DNA of 64,000 nucleotides from Varibaculum cambriense (GCF_002848005.1 NZ_PKHX01000004.1:1-64000), one strand, 5' to 3'; shown: positions 46,418-57,130, counted from the stretch's first letter. Notes: generated from the letters alone by a model not told the origin. A program made the numbers and translations.

Positions 46418-47464
46418 CTATTTCGCCGCCTTCTTACCCCAACCGGGCAGATAGGTTTTCTCTTTCTTTTGGCGGATCTGTTCCTCCCAGGAAAACTCTG
46501 GTTCTTCCCAATCGGTGAAATAGTCGCTATCTACTACCTCGGCCCAGGGGGAGTTAGCAGAGGTGGGCGGCCAAGCCGGATTGTCGGTTACCGGAGGACG
46601 CACCTCATTTACTGCCGGGTCTTGCCGGCCGTAGCGTAGCCACTGGTTGTGGGTGTCTTCGTAAAGCTCAGTGCCATCCCAGCGTCCCGCGGGGGTGTTA
46701 TAGCCGAAGAGCTTGCCCCCCAGGACTGCCCGCTTAATCCGGCCTTGCCACTGCGGTTTCTTGCGGAATTCGGCAACCCGCTTCACATAGAGGTTCTGCA
46801 GATGCGCCATACACCCGCCGATTAATTCAATGTTGATCCAGTTAATCGCGGCCGCGAATTTGGTGTCGGGTTCAAATCCGATCCGCCAATGGTTGATCAG
46901 CCGGCACCTTTCGCCCTGGAGGGGAATCAGGTAAAAACACCAGGCTGCCGCGTAGTGCTTCATCCCGGGATAGCGGAACGCGAATGATCCCGGTGCCCGC
47001 GGCGGGTGTTTGGTGTCGACCCATTGGGAAAGATACTTACCGGGGACTACATCCGCCCACTCCATGGACATACCGGTAAAGTCAAAAGCCGCGATGTCCC
47101 CGGGCTTTAAGGCTTCTGGTCCTTGCCACTGTTCCTGGATTTCGTAGGAGTTAAAGAAAGGCAGCCGCGCAAAGGTTCGTTCTAGGAATTCGGAGGAATA
47201 GGAGCCGGCTTTGTCGCAACCTAACTGTTTTAGGTGCCGGTACACCGCATAGGCGGGAGCATCAATATTAATGGCATAAGTAGAGGAGCGACCATTGGAG
47301 TAGCAACGATCGATTAAGTCATCGGAAGGATAGTGCCACTCATTTTCTTCTTTAGTAGCTTTGCCCGAAAACTGACTGAAGCCGAACATTCCGCCGAGGG
47401 CGACACTGCCCCCGAAAGCTCCCAGGCGCAAAACCTTTTTTATCCGGCCAGATTTGCTAGACAT
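46418..47464 (-). CDS. SRPBCC-like protein with N-terminal anchor
   Basis: 348 residues. It begins with a basic segment and a short hydrophobic stretch (LRLGAFGGSVALGGMFGFSQF, about 12-32) that may be a membrane anchor or signal. Then comes a soluble domain with YAINIDAPAYAVYRHLKQLG, the opening strand and helix style of SRPBCC/START-like ligand-binding folds. The centre has FAFRYPGMKHYAAAWCFYLI and CRLINHWRIGF, and the C-terminus is Trp- and charge-rich. No enzyme motif is seen. It may bind a lipid or hydrophobic ligand for the adjacent membrane protein; that is inference. Confidence 0.6.
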   Translation of the reverse strand: MSSKSGRIKKVLRLGAFGGSVALGGMFGFSQFSGKATKEENEWHYPSDDLIDRCYSNGRSSTYAINIDAPAYAVYRHLKQLGCDKAGSYSSEFLERTFARLPFFNSYEIQEQWQGPEALKPGDIAAFDFTGMSMEWADVVPGKYLSQWVDTKHPPRAPGSFAFRYPGMKHYAAAWCFYLIPLQGERCRLINHWRIGFEPDTKFAAAINWINIELIGGCMAHLQNLYVKRVAEFRKKPQWQGRIKRAVLGGKLFGYNTPAGRWDGTELYEDTHNQWLRYGRQDPAVNEVRPPVTDNPAWPPTSANSPWAEVVDSDYFTDWEEPEFSWEEQIRQKKEKTYLPGWGKKAAK

Positions 47465-47508
47465 ATAGATTCTCCGTAGTTGTATGTTTTGGATATTTTT
47501 TTTAAACA

Positions 47509-47527
47509 GGTAACACCGTTGTTAACC
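47509..47527. promoter_or_regulatory. Palindromic operator candidate in a divergent promoter region
   Basis: GGTAACACCGTTGTTAACC is a near-perfect palindrome in the 217-base gap between the SRPBCC-like gene and the second membrane-protein gene. Further TTAAC/GTTAG half-sites follow (about 47531-47546). It is a plausible binding site for a regulator controlling both directions; no regulator gene is adjacent. Confidence 0.35.
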
Positions 47528-47681
47528 CTGCGTTAGCATTTAACCTATCACTGTCTGTCGGATTCTAAGGTCTTTTGAAAAGATATTTTATGGTGACGCA
47601 TCCGCAGGTAGTGTCATTTTAAAAGTTAATACGTAAGGTCAAAGTAATCGGGCAGCGTGGCCTGGTTAAAAAGGAATTCTG

Positions 47682-49028
47682 ATGGGATTTTTATGGGAAG
47701 TAGGCCCAATCTGGGTCTACCTTTTTTGGATATTAATTTTTGTTCTCCAAATGCTAGTAGCCGAAATGCATCGCCGTTGGACGTGGACTGCCTTCGCCCT
47801 CTGGACAGTCGGCGGAGTTTTACTGATTCCCTATGTCATTATCCACGGGGTGCCCATGGTGGGATGGTTCCCCTTCGGAAAATTCATCATCATGCTCGCC
47901 ACAGCTACGATGACGGCCTTCCTGCTGCACTGGGGTAAACGCAATCCCCTAAAAGCTCGCCGTTATGCGATTTGGTTTGGGGTTGCCCTCTGGATTGGGC
48001 TGGCAGTAAATATTATGGAAGCTAATATTCGCGACCTGACCATCTATTTTGAAGCTGACACCTACCGCGCTTGCGCCACCAATTTCCAATGCCTAATGGA
48101 TATCGATTCCGCCCGTTCAATTTCTATGATCGAGGGGCTACCAGAAACTCGCGGAATCACCGCAGCTAGTGGCTCTGTCGCCTGGTATCAAGCTGCCGCA
48201 GAGGCTTTTAAGACCAGCGGAGTAGGAATCGACCCTGCCACCGGATTCCGTACCATCGGTGGCTACTGGAACCTACTCTCGGCCGCCGCCGGGGTACTAA
48301 ACATTATTACTATTACCGGCCTAGGAAAAATTTTTGTGTCTTCGGCAAAGAAAGGAAAAGCGCAAGGGCTGATTTGGGCGGATATGGCCTGGCCGTGGAT
48401 TATTGCCTACGACCTGTGGAATCATTCTTTCCTGTACAACTCGCTCGCCGACTACACCTGGTACTGTACCCTGGCGTTACTGCTAGCTTGTACGGTACCT
48501 GCCTTCACCTGGGCGAAAGGACAATGGATCTGGTTCCGCTGTTTCACTTTGATGTTCTGGATTGCGGCCAACAACATCTTCCCGGAACTGCTAGTGCGCC
48601 CCTCCATCATGACTAACTACGCCACTATGAACCCGAGGGCCAATATCGTGTGTGCCTGGTTGGCTTTGCTATCTAATGTGGCGCTGTTTATTTATTGGCT
48701 CTACAAGATGAAGAAACATCACCGCAATCCCTGGACGAACTGCCTGTTCTTCGAACTAGGAGCCTTTAAGAAAGTGGTCAAGCTATACGCGGACGATAAG
48801 GATAAATATTTCTTAACGGACTTCATCCCCGAAACTCCCTCCGGGCTGGGGTTCGAACCGGAATCTAAACTGCCGCCAGTAGACGGATATGTGGGATGGA
48901 TGCCCTGGTGGAAGGAAGACAAACGGTATCCGAAACTGCGCACTCCGCTTTCGGCAGATCCCAAGCTGGTCGAAAAAGGGATCAAATCCGATCCGAGCTG
49001 GGACGTTACCAAAGAAAAGGAAGCCTAG
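47682..49028 (+). CDS. Polytopic membrane protein, DUF5692-like paralogue
   Basis: 448 residues with about eight membrane helices. It shares with the 45452 product the segments [40 protein letters not shown] and [11 protein letters not shown]. It has an extra loop of about 60 residues after the IRD segment ([20 protein letters not shown] region) and a longer hydrophilic C-terminal tail (about 370-448). AAGGA lies eight bases before the ATG. The gene is divergent from the other two members of the module. Function unknown; DUF5692 assignment from memory. Confidence 0.75.
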   Translation: MGFLWEVGPIWVYLFWILIFVLQMLVAEMHRRWTWTAFALWTVGGVLLIPYVIIHGVPMVGWFPFGKFIIMLATATMTAFLLHWGKRNPLKARRYAIWFGVALWIGLAVNIMEANIRDLTIYFEADTYRACATNFQCLMDIDSARSISMIEGLPETRGITAASGSVAWYQAAAEAFKTSGVGIDPATGFRTIGGYWNLLSAAAGVLNIITITGLGKIFVSSAKKGKAQGLIWADMAWPWIIAYDLWNHSFLYNSLADYTWYCTLALLLACTVPAFTWAKGQWIWFRCFTLMFWIAANNIFPELLVRPSIMTNYATMNPRANIVCAWLALLSNVALFIYWLYKMKKHHRNPWTNCLFFELGAFKKVVKLYADDKDKYFLTDFIPETPSGLGFEPESKLPPVDGYVGWMPWWKEDKRYPKLRTPLSADPKLVEKGIKSDPSWDVTKEKEA

Positions 49029-49048
49029 CTGCCTGCGAAAATGCAAAA

Positions 49049-49064
49049 TAGAACGTTTGTTCGT
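49049..49064 (+). promoter_or_regulatory. LexA (SOS) box in front of uvrA
   Basis: TAGAACGTTTGTTCGT contains GAAC-N4-GTTC at 49051-49062, the actinobacterial/Gram-positive LexA core (consensus TCGAAC-N4-GTTCGA). It lies 13 bases before the uvrA start, so LexA would block transcription or early elongation there. Confidence 0.8.
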
Positions 49065-49075
49065 AGGATAGGAGT

Positions 49076-51910
49076 GTGGATGAAAAACTGGTAGTTAAGG
49101 GAGCACGGGAACACAACCTACGCAATGTGGGCATCGAGATTCCCCGCGACCAGATGGTGGTGTTTACCGGACTTTCGGGATCGGGGAAGTCTTCACTGGC
49201 TTTCGATACCATTTTCGCCGAAGGTCAGCGCCGCTATGTAGAGTCCCTGTCCTCTTATGCCCGCCAGTTTCTCGGGCGCCTGGATAAACCAGATGTAGAT
49301 TTCATCGCCGGGCTATCTCCGGCGGTTTCTATCGATCAAAAATCTACCTCCCGGAATCCGCGTTCTACCGTAGGTACGATTACCGAGGTCTACGACTACT
49401 TGCGGTTGCTGTATGCCCGCGCCGGGCAGGCTTACTGCCCGGTGTGTGGGGAAAAAATCCAAGCCCAAACCGCCCAGCAAATCGTGGATCGCCTGCTTAC
49501 CCTGCCGGAAAAAACCCGGTTCCAGATTCTGGCTCCGGTGGTGCGCGGACGCAAAGGCGAATATAGCGAACTGTTTGCGGACCTGGTAACCCAAGGTTTC
49601 TCGGCAGCAGTGGTGGATGGGGAAACTGTGCGCCTGACTCAGCCCCCCAAGCTGGAGCGCAAAATTAAACACGATATTTTTGTGCGCGTCGATCGTCTAG
49701 TGATGAAAGAGGGAGTGCGCACCCGGCTCTCCGACTCGATAGAAACCGCGCTAAAACTGGCAGACGGGTTGGTAGTGGTGGATTTTGTGGACCGAGATGA
49801 ATCTGATCCGGAGCGTTCCCGCCACTTTTCTGAAAATCGCGCCTGTCCCAATGATCATCCGTTGCAGCTCGAGGAAATCGAGCCGCGCACTTTTTCCTTC
49901 AATGCTCCCTATGGGGCTTGTCCTGATTGCTCCGGCCTGGGTTCCCATCTAGAGGTTGATCCGGAACTGGTGGTTCCCAATCCGGAGCTATCTATCTCCG
50001 AGGGTGCGATTCGCCCCTGGTCAACCAAAAATAAATATCTTATGCACATGGTGGCTGGTCTGGGGGAGGAACTAGGATTCGATCTGGATACTCCCTTCTG
50101 CGAGCTATCGGCCTCCCAAAAGAAAGCTCTGTTGCGAGGGCGCGACTATCGGGTGAAAGTAAAGTTCCGGAATCGTTGGGGACGGATGCGCACCTATTCC
50201 TCCGGATTCGAGGGCGCAATCCCCTGGATTATGCGCAAGCGCGAGGAAACCGAGTCCGAGGTGATGCGGGCGCGCTACGAAGGCTATATGCGCCAGGTTC
50301 CTTGTTCCACCTGTCACGGTGACCGTCTAAAACCGGAGGTACTGGCGGTAAAAATCGGGGACCTAAATATCGCGGAGCTAACTAAACTATCGATTTCCGC
50401 CAGTTGTCAATACCTGGCGGAAGTGGAGTTAACTGGGCCGGCCAAGAAAATCGCGGAACCTATTTTGAAAGAAGTGCAGGTACGCTTGCAGTTCTTACAA
50501 GATGTAGGTCTAGGTTATTTAACCTTAGCGCGGGGAGCGGCCACGCTTTCCGGGGGTGAAGCCCAGCGGATTCGTCTGGCCACCCAGATTGGATCCGGGC
50601 TAGTCGGGGTGCTTTATGTACTCGATGAGCCCTCGATTGGCTTGCATCAACGGGATAACCATAAGCTAATAGAAACCCTCAAGAAGCTGCGCGATTTAGG
50701 GAACACTTTGCTGGTGGTGGAACATGATGAGGACACTATCCGCTCCAGCGACTGGATAGTCGATATCGGGCCGCAAGCTGGTGAACATGGGGGAGAAGTC
50801 CTCTACTCGGGACCAGTAGCGGGGATCGCAGACTGTAAACGCTCCCTCACCGGACAATATTTGTCGGGTAAGAAGCAAATAGTAGTCCCTAAAAAACGGC
50901 GCCAGATCGAGAAAGATCGGCAACTAAAAATTATTGGGGCGCGAGAAAACAACCTTAAAAATCTCGATGTTTCGATCCCTCTAGGTAAGTTGGTTCTGGT
51001 CACCGGGGTGTCGGGGTCGGGTAAATCTACCCTCATTAATCAGGTGATGTACGAGGCGCTAGCCGCCAAGCTACAGCGAAAAAGAGTGGTTCCCGGGCGA
51101 CATAAAGCTATCGAAGGAGTCGAGCATCTGGACAAAGTGGTGCACGTAGATCAAAGCCCGATTGGGCGCAACCCCCGCTCCAACCCGGCAACTTATACCG
51201 GGGTCTGGGATGCAGTGCGCGCCCTCTTTGCCCAAACTCCGGAGGCGCAGCTGCGCGGATATGGACCCGGCCGTTTTTCTTTCAATGTGAAAGGAGGACG
51301 TTGCGAATCCTGTAAGGGAGACGGCACCCTCAAGATCGAAATGAATTTCCTGCCGGACGTGTATGTGCCCTGCGAAGTATGTGGGGGCGCTCGCTATAAC
51401 CAGGAAACTTTAGAGATTAAATATCGGGATAAATCGGTTGCCGAGGTGCTCGATATGCCAATCAGCGAAGCAGCGGAATTCTTTGCTCCCATAAACAAGA
51501 TTTCTCGGCATCTCAACACCCTGGTAGAGGTAGGATTAGGGTATCTGCGCCTGGGCCAAAGTGCTACCACCCTGTCTGGGGGAGAAGCCCAACGAGTGAA
51601 ACTGGCCAGTGAACTGCAGCGCCGCTCCAATGGACGCACTATCTATGTATTAGACGAGCCCACCACCGGCCTCCACCTGGAAGATATTCGAAAACTAATG
51701 CTGGTCTTGCAGTCCTTAGTAGACAAAGGCAACTCGGTAATCGTAATCGAACACAATCTGGATGTAATCAAGTGCGCTGATTGGGTGATTGATTTAGGCC
51801 CCGAGGGCGGAGACGGCGGAGGCACGCTAGTGGCTCAAGGCACTCCGGAGCAAGTAGCAAAAGTGAAAACTTCCTACACCGGACAGTACCTGCGCGCAAT
51901 GTTGAAGTGA
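49076..51910 (+). CDS. uvrA: Excinuclease ABC subunit A
   Basis: 944 residues. DNA damage sensor of nucleotide excision repair. Two ABC ATPase halves: Walker [13 protein letters not shown] near the N-terminus and [10 protein letters not shown] around residue 645, with signature [12 protein letters not shown] and [12 protein letters not shown]. Zinc fingers CPVC and [15 protein letters not shown] motifs are seen. The GTG start is preceded by GGATAGGAG and a LexA box. uvrC lies elsewhere in this window (25599). Confidence 0.97.
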   Translation: MDEKLVVKGAREHNLRNVGIEIPRDQMVVFTGLSGSGKSSLAFDTIFAEGQRRYVESLSSYARQFLGRLDKPDVDFIAGLSPAVSIDQKSTSRNPRSTVGTITEVYDYLRLLYARAGQAYCPVCGEKIQAQTAQQIVDRLLTLPEKTRFQILAPVVRGRKGEYSELFADLVTQGFSAAVVDGETVRLTQPPKLERKIKHDIFVRVDRLVMKEGVRTRLSDSIETALKLADGLVVVDFVDRDESDPERSRHFSENRACPNDHPLQLEEIEPRTFSFNAPYGACPDCSGLGSHLEVDPELVVPNPELSISEGAIRPWSTKNKYLMHMVAGLGEELGFDLDTPFCELSASQKKALLRGRDYRVKVKFRNRWGRMRTYSSGFEGAIPWIMRKREETESEVMRARYEGYMRQVPCSTCHGDRLKPEVLAVKIGDLNIAELTKLSISASCQYLAEVELTGPAKKIAEPILKEVQVRLQFLQDVGLGYLTLARGAATLSGGEAQRIRLATQIGSGLVGVLYVLDEPSIGLHQRDNHKLIETLKKLRDLGNTLLVVEHDEDTIRSSDWIVDIGPQAGEHGGEVLYSGPVAGIADCKRSLTGQYLSGKKQIVVPKKRRQIEKDRQLKIIGARENNLKNLDVSIPLGKLVLVTGVSGSGKSTLINQVMYEALAAKLQRKRVVPGRHKAIEGVEHLDKVVHVDQSPIGRNPRSNPATYTGVWDAVRALFAQTPEAQLRGYGPGRFSFNVKGGRCESCKGDGTLKIEMNFLPDVYVPCEVCGGARYNQETLEIKYRDKSVAEVLDMPISEAAEFFAPINKISRHLNTLVEVGLGYLRLGQSATTLSGGEAQRVKLASELQRRSNGRTIYVLDEPTTGLHLEDIRKLMLVLQSLVDKGNSVIVIEHNLDVIKCADWVIDLGPEGGDGGGTLVAQGTPEQVAKVKTSYTGQYLRAMLK

Positions 51911-52035
51911 TGTTCTCTTAAGTAAAGAGAGTAATGAGACAAGTAATGCCGGTGCTGAAAGATTAGCCGTTTTTGTCTTTTCTGCTGTGCTAATCTACGG
52001 AAAAGAGAAACTTATTTTGAATTGGAGATTCGCCA

Positions 52036-53853
52036 ATGGGAGCTCCCCTTATCGATCTAATGCAATTCACTTCGGTGTCTGCAGCAGTCCTTGATCGTGC
52101 TCGCAGGCGCCCGCGGCAAGTAGCGGTGGAACGCCCTTCCGCACTGGGGGCAGCGTGGGAAAAAATCTCTGCAGCTTCTCTGGGAGACGCGATCCGGGCA
52201 GCCGGTTTAGGGTGGATCGGACTGGGACTCAAACCGGGAGATGCGGTTTCTATTTTAGGATCCACCTCTTACGAGTGGATGGTTATGGATCTAGGGGCGC
52301 AGGCAGTGGGGCTGGTAACGGTACCTATCTACGAAACTGATTCCTACGAACAGGTAAAGTGGATTGCCCAAAAAGCCCAAGTAAAAGCGGTTATTACCGA
52401 TTCTACGGTGCAAGCCAATATGATCCGTCAGCTAGATAGAGAACCCGAACTCGCTGGGCAAATCTCGGTGGTTTTTTCTCTAGATGACTCTGGTTTTACC
52501 CGGCTGCTAGAACACGGACGCGCTATTTCTCCCGCAGAACTAGATGAACGTCTGCAGCAAATAAAACTTGATGACCTGTGCACTATCGTTTTTACTTCCG
52601 GGACTACCGGGCGCCCCAAAGGGGTGGAAATTACCCACGCCAACTTTTTGCGTCCCTTAAACGCCGTAATCGAGCGGGGCAGCTGGAATGACTGGATTTA
52701 CAACCCCGGGGCGCGGGTTATTTATTTTCTGCCAGTAGCCCACGTACTCGCGCGTTTCCTGGGATATCAGCAGCTGGTAGGACACGGTACCGCCGCATTC
52801 TTGCCTAACCCGAAAACCATTGTGCAAGATATGCAGACCTTTAAACCGAACGCGCTGCTAGTGGTACCGCGGGTGCTGGAAAAAATTTATAACGCTGCTG
52901 ATGCTACTGCTGGTTCCGGGATTAAACTGCGGATTTTCCGGATGGCAGCCCGCACTGCCGAGCAGTGGGCGCGCCTGCAAGAATCAGGCGCAGAAATTTC
53001 TTTCGGACAAAAAGTCAAGATTCGCATGGCTCGGCGGCTAGTCCTAAATAAGATTCGCAAACTGATGGGCGGAAACCTAGAGGGGATCGTATCTGGAGGG
53101 GCACCGATGGCCGAGCGGCTCGGCCGGTTCTTTATCGGGTGCGGAATCGAAGTCTTGCAAGGCTACGGCGCCACCGAAACTACTGGCCCCTTAACTATGT
53201 CTGATCGGATCGGTAATAAAACCGGATATGTCGGGTATCCGTTGCTATGTAACGAAGTGCGTCTGGGTGAGGGCGGCGAGCTGCAGGCACGCGGAGGTTC
53301 GATTATGCGCGGCTATCACGGGGAAGAGCAGCTTACTCGGGAGGCCTTTACCGAGGATGGGTGGCTAAAAACCGGGGATATCGCGCAGATCGATGCCGAT
53401 GGAAACGTTAAAATTACTGGACGGGCCAAGGAAATTATCGTCACTGCCGGTGGAAAAAACGTTGCCCCCGAGGTTCTAGAAGAACGACTGAAGGGGCATC
53501 CTCTAATCTCGCAAGTGATGGTGGTGGGGGACAATAAGCCTTTCGTAGCGGCCTTAGTCACTCTAGATAAAGAAATGTTGCCCACCTGGCTGAAAAATCA
53601 CGGCATGGCGCAGATGGATGTTACCCGTGCGGCTCGCGATCCGCGAGTGCTGGAGGCTCTGCAGCGGGCAGTTCAGCGCACCAATCGGGCAGTGTCCCGG
53701 GCAGAATCTATCCGGAAGATCAAAATAATTACTACCGATTGGACTACCGAGAACGGGATGCTGACTCCTTCGCTAAAAATTAAGCGTAATCGGATTCGGG
53801 ATGCCTATGGGGAGCAAATCGAGGATCTTTACGCGAAGACCGAAAAGCAGTAA
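52036..53853 (+). CDS. Second long-chain acyl-CoA ligase
   Basis: 605 residues, paralogue of the 40582-42495 product. Seen: IVFTSGTTGRPKGVEITHAN, LQGYGATETTGPLTM, GWLKTGDIAQIDADGNVKI and GRAKEIIVTAGGKNVAPE. The two share the same C-terminal layout (AESIRKIKIITTDWTTENG here), but the N-terminus differs. A short upstream untranslated region (52.0 kb) carries GGAGA. Monocistronic by position; the convergent RNase P RNA follows. Confidence 0.9.
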   Translation: MGAPLIDLMQFTSVSAAVLDRARRRPRQVAVERPSALGAAWEKISAASLGDAIRAAGLGWIGLGLKPGDAVSILGSTSYEWMVMDLGAQAVGLVTVPIYETDSYEQVKWIAQKAQVKAVITDSTVQANMIRQLDREPELAGQISVVFSLDDSGFTRLLEHGRAISPAELDERLQQIKLDDLCTIVFTSGTTGRPKGVEITHANFLRPLNAVIERGSWNDWIYNPGARVIYFLPVAHVLARFLGYQQLVGHGTAAFLPNPKTIVQDMQTFKPNALLVVPRVLEKIYNAADATAGSGIKLRIFRMAARTAEQWARLQESGAEISFGQKVKIRMARRLVLNKIRKLMGGNLEGIVSGGAPMAERLGRFFIGCGIEVLQGYGATETTGPLTMSDRIGNKTGYVGYPLLCNEVRLGEGGELQARGGSIMRGYHGEEQLTREAFTEDGWLKTGDIAQIDADGNVKITGRAKEIIVTAGGKNVAPEVLEERLKGHPLISQVMVVGDNKPFVAALVTLDKEMLPTWLKNHGMAQMDVTRAARDPRVLEALQRAVQRTNRAVSRAESIRKIKIITTDWTTENGMLTPSLKIKRNRIRDAYGEQIEDLYAKTEKQ

Positions 53854-53906
53854 CGTCAGTTCTCTTTTCGCGCCCTCTCCCTGGCGTATCCGCCAAGAGT
53901 TTTAGC

Positions 53907-54260
53907 AGATCAGCCGGCCTATAAGCCGGGTTCTGTACTGGCATAGCCAGCGGCGACCATCTATCTGAGACGTACGTTACCGCACGCCTTAAGCAACCTA
54001 CCCGCAAGCTAAAGGCGGACCACCCAACTTGCTGCTTGGTCTTGCTCCGGATGGGGTTTACCTAGCTGGCCAAGTCACCTTGACCACTGGTGGTCTCTTA
54101 CACCGCCTTTTCACCCTTACCAACGCGCACGCGTGGCGGTTTGTTTTCTGCGGCACTAGCCCGCGGGTCACCCCGGGTGGCTGTTAGCCATCATCCTGTC
54201 CTGTGGAGCCCGGACTTTCCTCGACTATTACTAGCCGCGATCGCCCGGCCGACTGATCCG
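53907..54260 (-). ncRNA. rnpB: RNase P RNA, bacterial class A
   Basis: Read on the minus strand it begins CGGATCAGTCGGCCGGGCGA and contains GAGGAAAGTCCGGGCTCCAC, the universal CR-I region, and near the 3' end ACAGAACCCGGCTTATAGGC. The 5' and 3' ends pair in P1 (GATCAG... with CTGATC). It is the catalytic RNA that matures tRNA 5' ends. TATTAT on the minus strand (54271-54266) lies about ten bases upstream of the predicted start. Length about 354, typical of actinobacteria. The 5' and 3' ends are estimated to within a few bases. Confidence 0.93.
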
Positions 54261-54370
54261 GGTCAATAATACCCAAATCCGTCCTCGGGTCGAAAGCAAA
54301 GCGCGATTGTGTGAATGCGAAATGCTAAAGAGGAGTAACCGATTTTTCTAGGGTTGCTAGACTGGGATAC

Positions 54371-54994
54371 ATGGTTGCCTATATAGATATTCACCCAGTT
54401 AATCCGCAAGCACGGCTAATCACTAAAGCCGCTGACATTATTCGGGACGGGGGCGTAATCGCCTATCCCACTGATTCCGGTTATGCCCTGGGATGCAAAC
54501 TTGGAAACAAAGCGGGGTTAGAGCGGATCCAAACTATTCGCAAACTTCCCAAAACCCATAACTTCACCCTGATCTGTCATGACTTTAAGCAGCTGGGAAA
54601 GCTGGTAATTGTCGATAATTCGGCGTTTAAGCTGATAAATCGGCTCACCCCTGGGCCTTATACCTTCATTATGAAGGGTGACAAGGCGGTGCCGCGAATT
54701 ATGGTCAACCCCAAGAAAAAGACCGTGGGAGCGCGGATTCCCAATCACGTAACCACCTTGGCGCTGGTAGAAGAATTGGGAGAGCCCCTGATGTCCTCTA
54801 CTTTGATTTTGCCGGATAAGGAAGTACCGGAAGCTAACGGTTGGGAAATCCGCGACGAAATTGGTTACCTGCTAGATGCGGTAATTGAAGGGCCGGTAGA
54901 AGAAGCCCGACCCACCACGGTTATTGATCTCACCGGAGAAGTTCCCCAGGTAGTACGCCAGGGCGCCGGCGATCTTTCGGATGTAATGCTCTAG
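54371..54994 (+). CDS. YciO/YrdC-family protein
   Basis: 207 residues of the Sua5/YrdC/YciO superfamily. N-terminal [14 protein letters not shown], then [20 protein letters not shown] and [12 protein letters not shown]; the pattern is nearer to YciO than to the TsaC threonylcarbamoyl-AMP synthase. It binds nucleotides and RNA by family; whether it makes the t6A precursor cannot be said. The last base of its stop overlaps the GTG of rarA. Confidence 0.85.
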   Translation: MVAYIDIHPVNPQARLITKAADIIRDGGVIAYPTDSGYALGCKLGNKAGLERIQTIRKLPKTHNFTLICHDFKQLGKLVIVDNSAFKLINRLTPGPYTFIMKGDKAVPRIMVNPKKKTVGARIPNHVTTLALVEELGEPLMSSTLILPDKEVPEANGWEIRDEIGYLLDAVIEGPVEEARPTTVIDLTGEVPQVVRQGAGDLSDVML

Positions 54995-56346
54995 TGGATC
55001 TTTTCCAGCAAGCCGCGCTCAACGAACAGGGGATCCCCGCGTTCTCGGACACCGCGCCCTTGGCGGTGCGGATGCGACCACTCAGTATTGACGAAGTGGT
55101 AGGGCAAGCACACTTGCTGGAGCCGGGTTCTCCCTTAAGACGGCTTTTAGAACCCCAGGGCAGCGCGGGCGCAGTTAACTCCATTATTTTTTGGGGTCCG
55201 CCGGGAACCGGGAAAACTACCCTTGCCTATCTGGTGGCCACCGTCTCGCAGCGAAGCTTCGTGGAAGTTAGTGCGGTTTCGGCTGGAGTCAAAGAAGTAC
55301 GAGCAGTTATTAAAGAGGCACGCGAGCGGCTACGCGCTACCGGGAAACAAACCGTACTTTTTGTGGACGAGGTACATCGTTTTTCTAAGTCCCAGCAAGA
55401 CGCCCTCCTGCCGGCAGTAGAAAACTCGTGGGTGATTTTGGTGGCGGCCACTACCGAGAACCCTTCCTTCTCGGTAGTATCTCCGTTGCTATCGCGCTCT
55501 TTACTCCTTACTTTGAACCCGCTAACTAAGCAGGACGTGAAAGAAGTACTGCGGCGCGCCCTCACCGATGAACGCGGCCTGAAAGACAAGGTAACAGCCG
55601 GCGAGGACGCCCTAACTCGCCTCGCGGATTTAGGGGGAGCCGACGGACGCAAAGCGCTTACCTTACTAGAGGCCGCCGCCGAGGGGGCGCTATCGGCGGG
55701 ACGCAGCGCCCTCAGCAGTGAAGATATTGCCCGCGCTGCCGATACCGCGATCGTGAAATATGATCGCGATGATCACTATGACGTGATTAGTGCCTTTATT
55801 AAATCCATGCGCGGCTCCGATGTAGATGCCACCTTGCATTATTTGGCGCGCATGATCGAAGGGGGAGAAGACCCCCGCTTTATTGCCCGCCGCATCATGA
55901 TTTGCGCCAGCGAAGATGTGGGGATGGCTGACCCGACCGCGTTACAAATCGCGGTGTCCGCCGCACAAGCAGTGCAGCTGGTGGGAATGCCCGAGGGACG
56001 GATTATTTTGGCCGAGGCTGCAGTGGCAGTAGCTACCGCCCCGAAATCCAATGCCTCCTATTTGGGAATCGAAGCGGCAATCAAAGATGTCCGCGCCGGA
56101 AAAAGTGACCCGGTACCTACCCATCTGCGTGATTCTCATTACCCTGGGGCTAAGAAGCAGGGAGTGTCCGGATATAAATATGCGCATGACTTTCCGCACC
56201 ATATTGTGAAACAAACTTATCTACCTGCGTCTTTAGTGGGATCTCAGTATTACCATCCCACTGACAATGGATACGAGCAGCTGGTTTCAAAACGGCTGCA
56301 AACTATTCGTGGCATCTTGTCCAATGGCAAAGGCGAACAAAAATAG
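54994..56346 (+). CDS. rarA: Replication-associated recombination protein A
   Basis: 450 residues, AAA+ ATPase of the RarA/MgsA/WRNIP1 family that acts at stalled replication forks. Seen: [19 protein letters not shown] (Walker A), LFVDEVHRF (Walker B), TTENPSFSV (sensor) and a C-terminal tetramerisation domain with [14 protein letters not shown] start overlapping the YciO-like stop. Length is typical. rpsD lies downstream. Confidence 0.95.
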   Translation: MDLFQQAALNEQGIPAFSDTAPLAVRMRPLSIDEVVGQAHLLEPGSPLRRLLEPQGSAGAVNSIIFWGPPGTGKTTLAYLVATVSQRSFVEVSAVSAGVKEVRAVIKEARERLRATGKQTVLFVDEVHRFSKSQQDALLPAVENSWVILVAATTENPSFSVVSPLLSRSLLLTLNPLTKQDVKEVLRRALTDERGLKDKVTAGEDALTRLADLGGADGRKALTLLEAAAEGALSAGRSALSSEDIARAADTAIVKYDRDDHYDVISAFIKSMRGSDVDATLHYLARMIEGGEDPRFIARRIMICASEDVGMADPTALQIAVSAAQAVQLVGMPEGRIILAEAAVAVATAPKSNASYLGIEAAIKDVRAGKSDPVPTHLRDSHYPGAKKQGVSGYKYAHDFPHHIVKQTYLPASLVGSQYYHPTDNGYEQLVSKRLQTIRGILSNGKGEQK

Positions 56347-56353
56347 GTTAGTC

Positions 56354-56421
56354 TAAAACCTGTTGTTTTAAAGCAACCCTGGGGTCTTAGCCCGCGTGGT
56401 GACCCCACCGGCATGACCGGT
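56354..56421 (+). promoter_or_regulatory. Structured rpsD leader
   Basis: Three hairpins in a row: TAAAAC/GTTTTA (56354-56359 and 56365-56370), TGGGGTC/GACCCCA (56380-56386 and 56401-56407) and ACCGG/CCGGT (56407-56411 and 56417-56421). S4 represses its own synthesis in other bacteria by binding leader RNA, so this may be such a target. Inference only. Confidence 0.4.
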
Positions 56422-56459
56422 GAAATGTAAATTGAATAACACATACAGGAGAAAACTAA

Positions 56460-57083
56460 ATGGGAAATAAGCGTTCGCGCAAACAGGTTCGTCTATCTCG
56501 CGCTTTGGGAATCGCGTTAACCCCCAAGGCACAGCGTTACTTTGACCGCCGCCCCTACGGGCCCGGTGAACATGGGCGGGCTCGCCGCCGCAGCGAATCG
56601 GACTACGCTATCCGTCTAAAGGAAAAGCAGCGTCTGCGCGCCCAATACAATATCCGCGAGGCGCAGATGCACCGCCTGTTCGAAGAGGCGCGGCGAATTA
56701 AAGGCATGACCGGCGACAACCTGATTGTGCTGCTGGAATCACGTCTAGATGCCCTGGTATTGCGCTCTGGCTTTGCTCGCTCCATGCCGCAGGCTCGCCA
56801 GACGGTAGTTCACCGTCACGTCCTGGTAGATGGCAAACCGGTTGATCGTCCCTCTTATCGGGTAAAGCCGGGTCAGGTTATCCAGATTTGCCCCAAGTCT
56901 CAGACCAAAGATCCCTTTATTGTGGCGGCTGCGGGCTCTCACCGGGATGTACTCCCAGATGTGCCCCCCTATCTGGATGTGAATCTGGAACAGCTGCAGG
57001 CCACCTATGTGCGTCTGCCTGAGCGCGATGAAATCCCGGTAGTGTGCGATCTACAGATGGTGGTTGAGCACTACTCGCGTTAA
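56460..57083 (+). CDS. rpsD: 30S ribosomal protein S4
   Basis: 207 residues. Primary 16S rRNA-binding protein. It starts GNKRSRKQVRLSRALGIAL and has the S4 RNA-binding domain around residues 95-160 (SRLDALVLRSGFARSMPQAR, VLVDGKPVDRPSYRVKPG). ACAGGAG lies ten bases upstream. It stands apart from the main ribosomal-protein operons, as in many actinobacteria. Confidence 0.96.
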   Translation: MGNKRSRKQVRLSRALGIALTPKAQRYFDRRPYGPGEHGRARRRSESDYAIRLKEKQRLRAQYNIREAQMHRLFEEARRIKGMTGDNLIVLLESRLDALVLRSGFARSMPQARQTVVHRHVLVDGKPVDRPSYRVKPGQVIQICPKSQTKDPFIVAAAGSHRDVLPDVPPYLDVNLEQLQATYVRLPERDEIPVVCDLQMVVEHYSR

Positions 57084-57102
57084 TCAAATAATCTTGTCGC
57101 CT

Positions 57103-57130
57103 GATGCCTCCCGATTTTTCGGGAGGCATC
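57103..57130 (+). terminator. Terminator after rpsD
   Basis: GATGCCTCCCGA (57103-57114) and TCGGGAGGCATC (57119-57130) pair perfectly around a TTTT loop. No T-run follows the stem. Confidence 0.7.
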
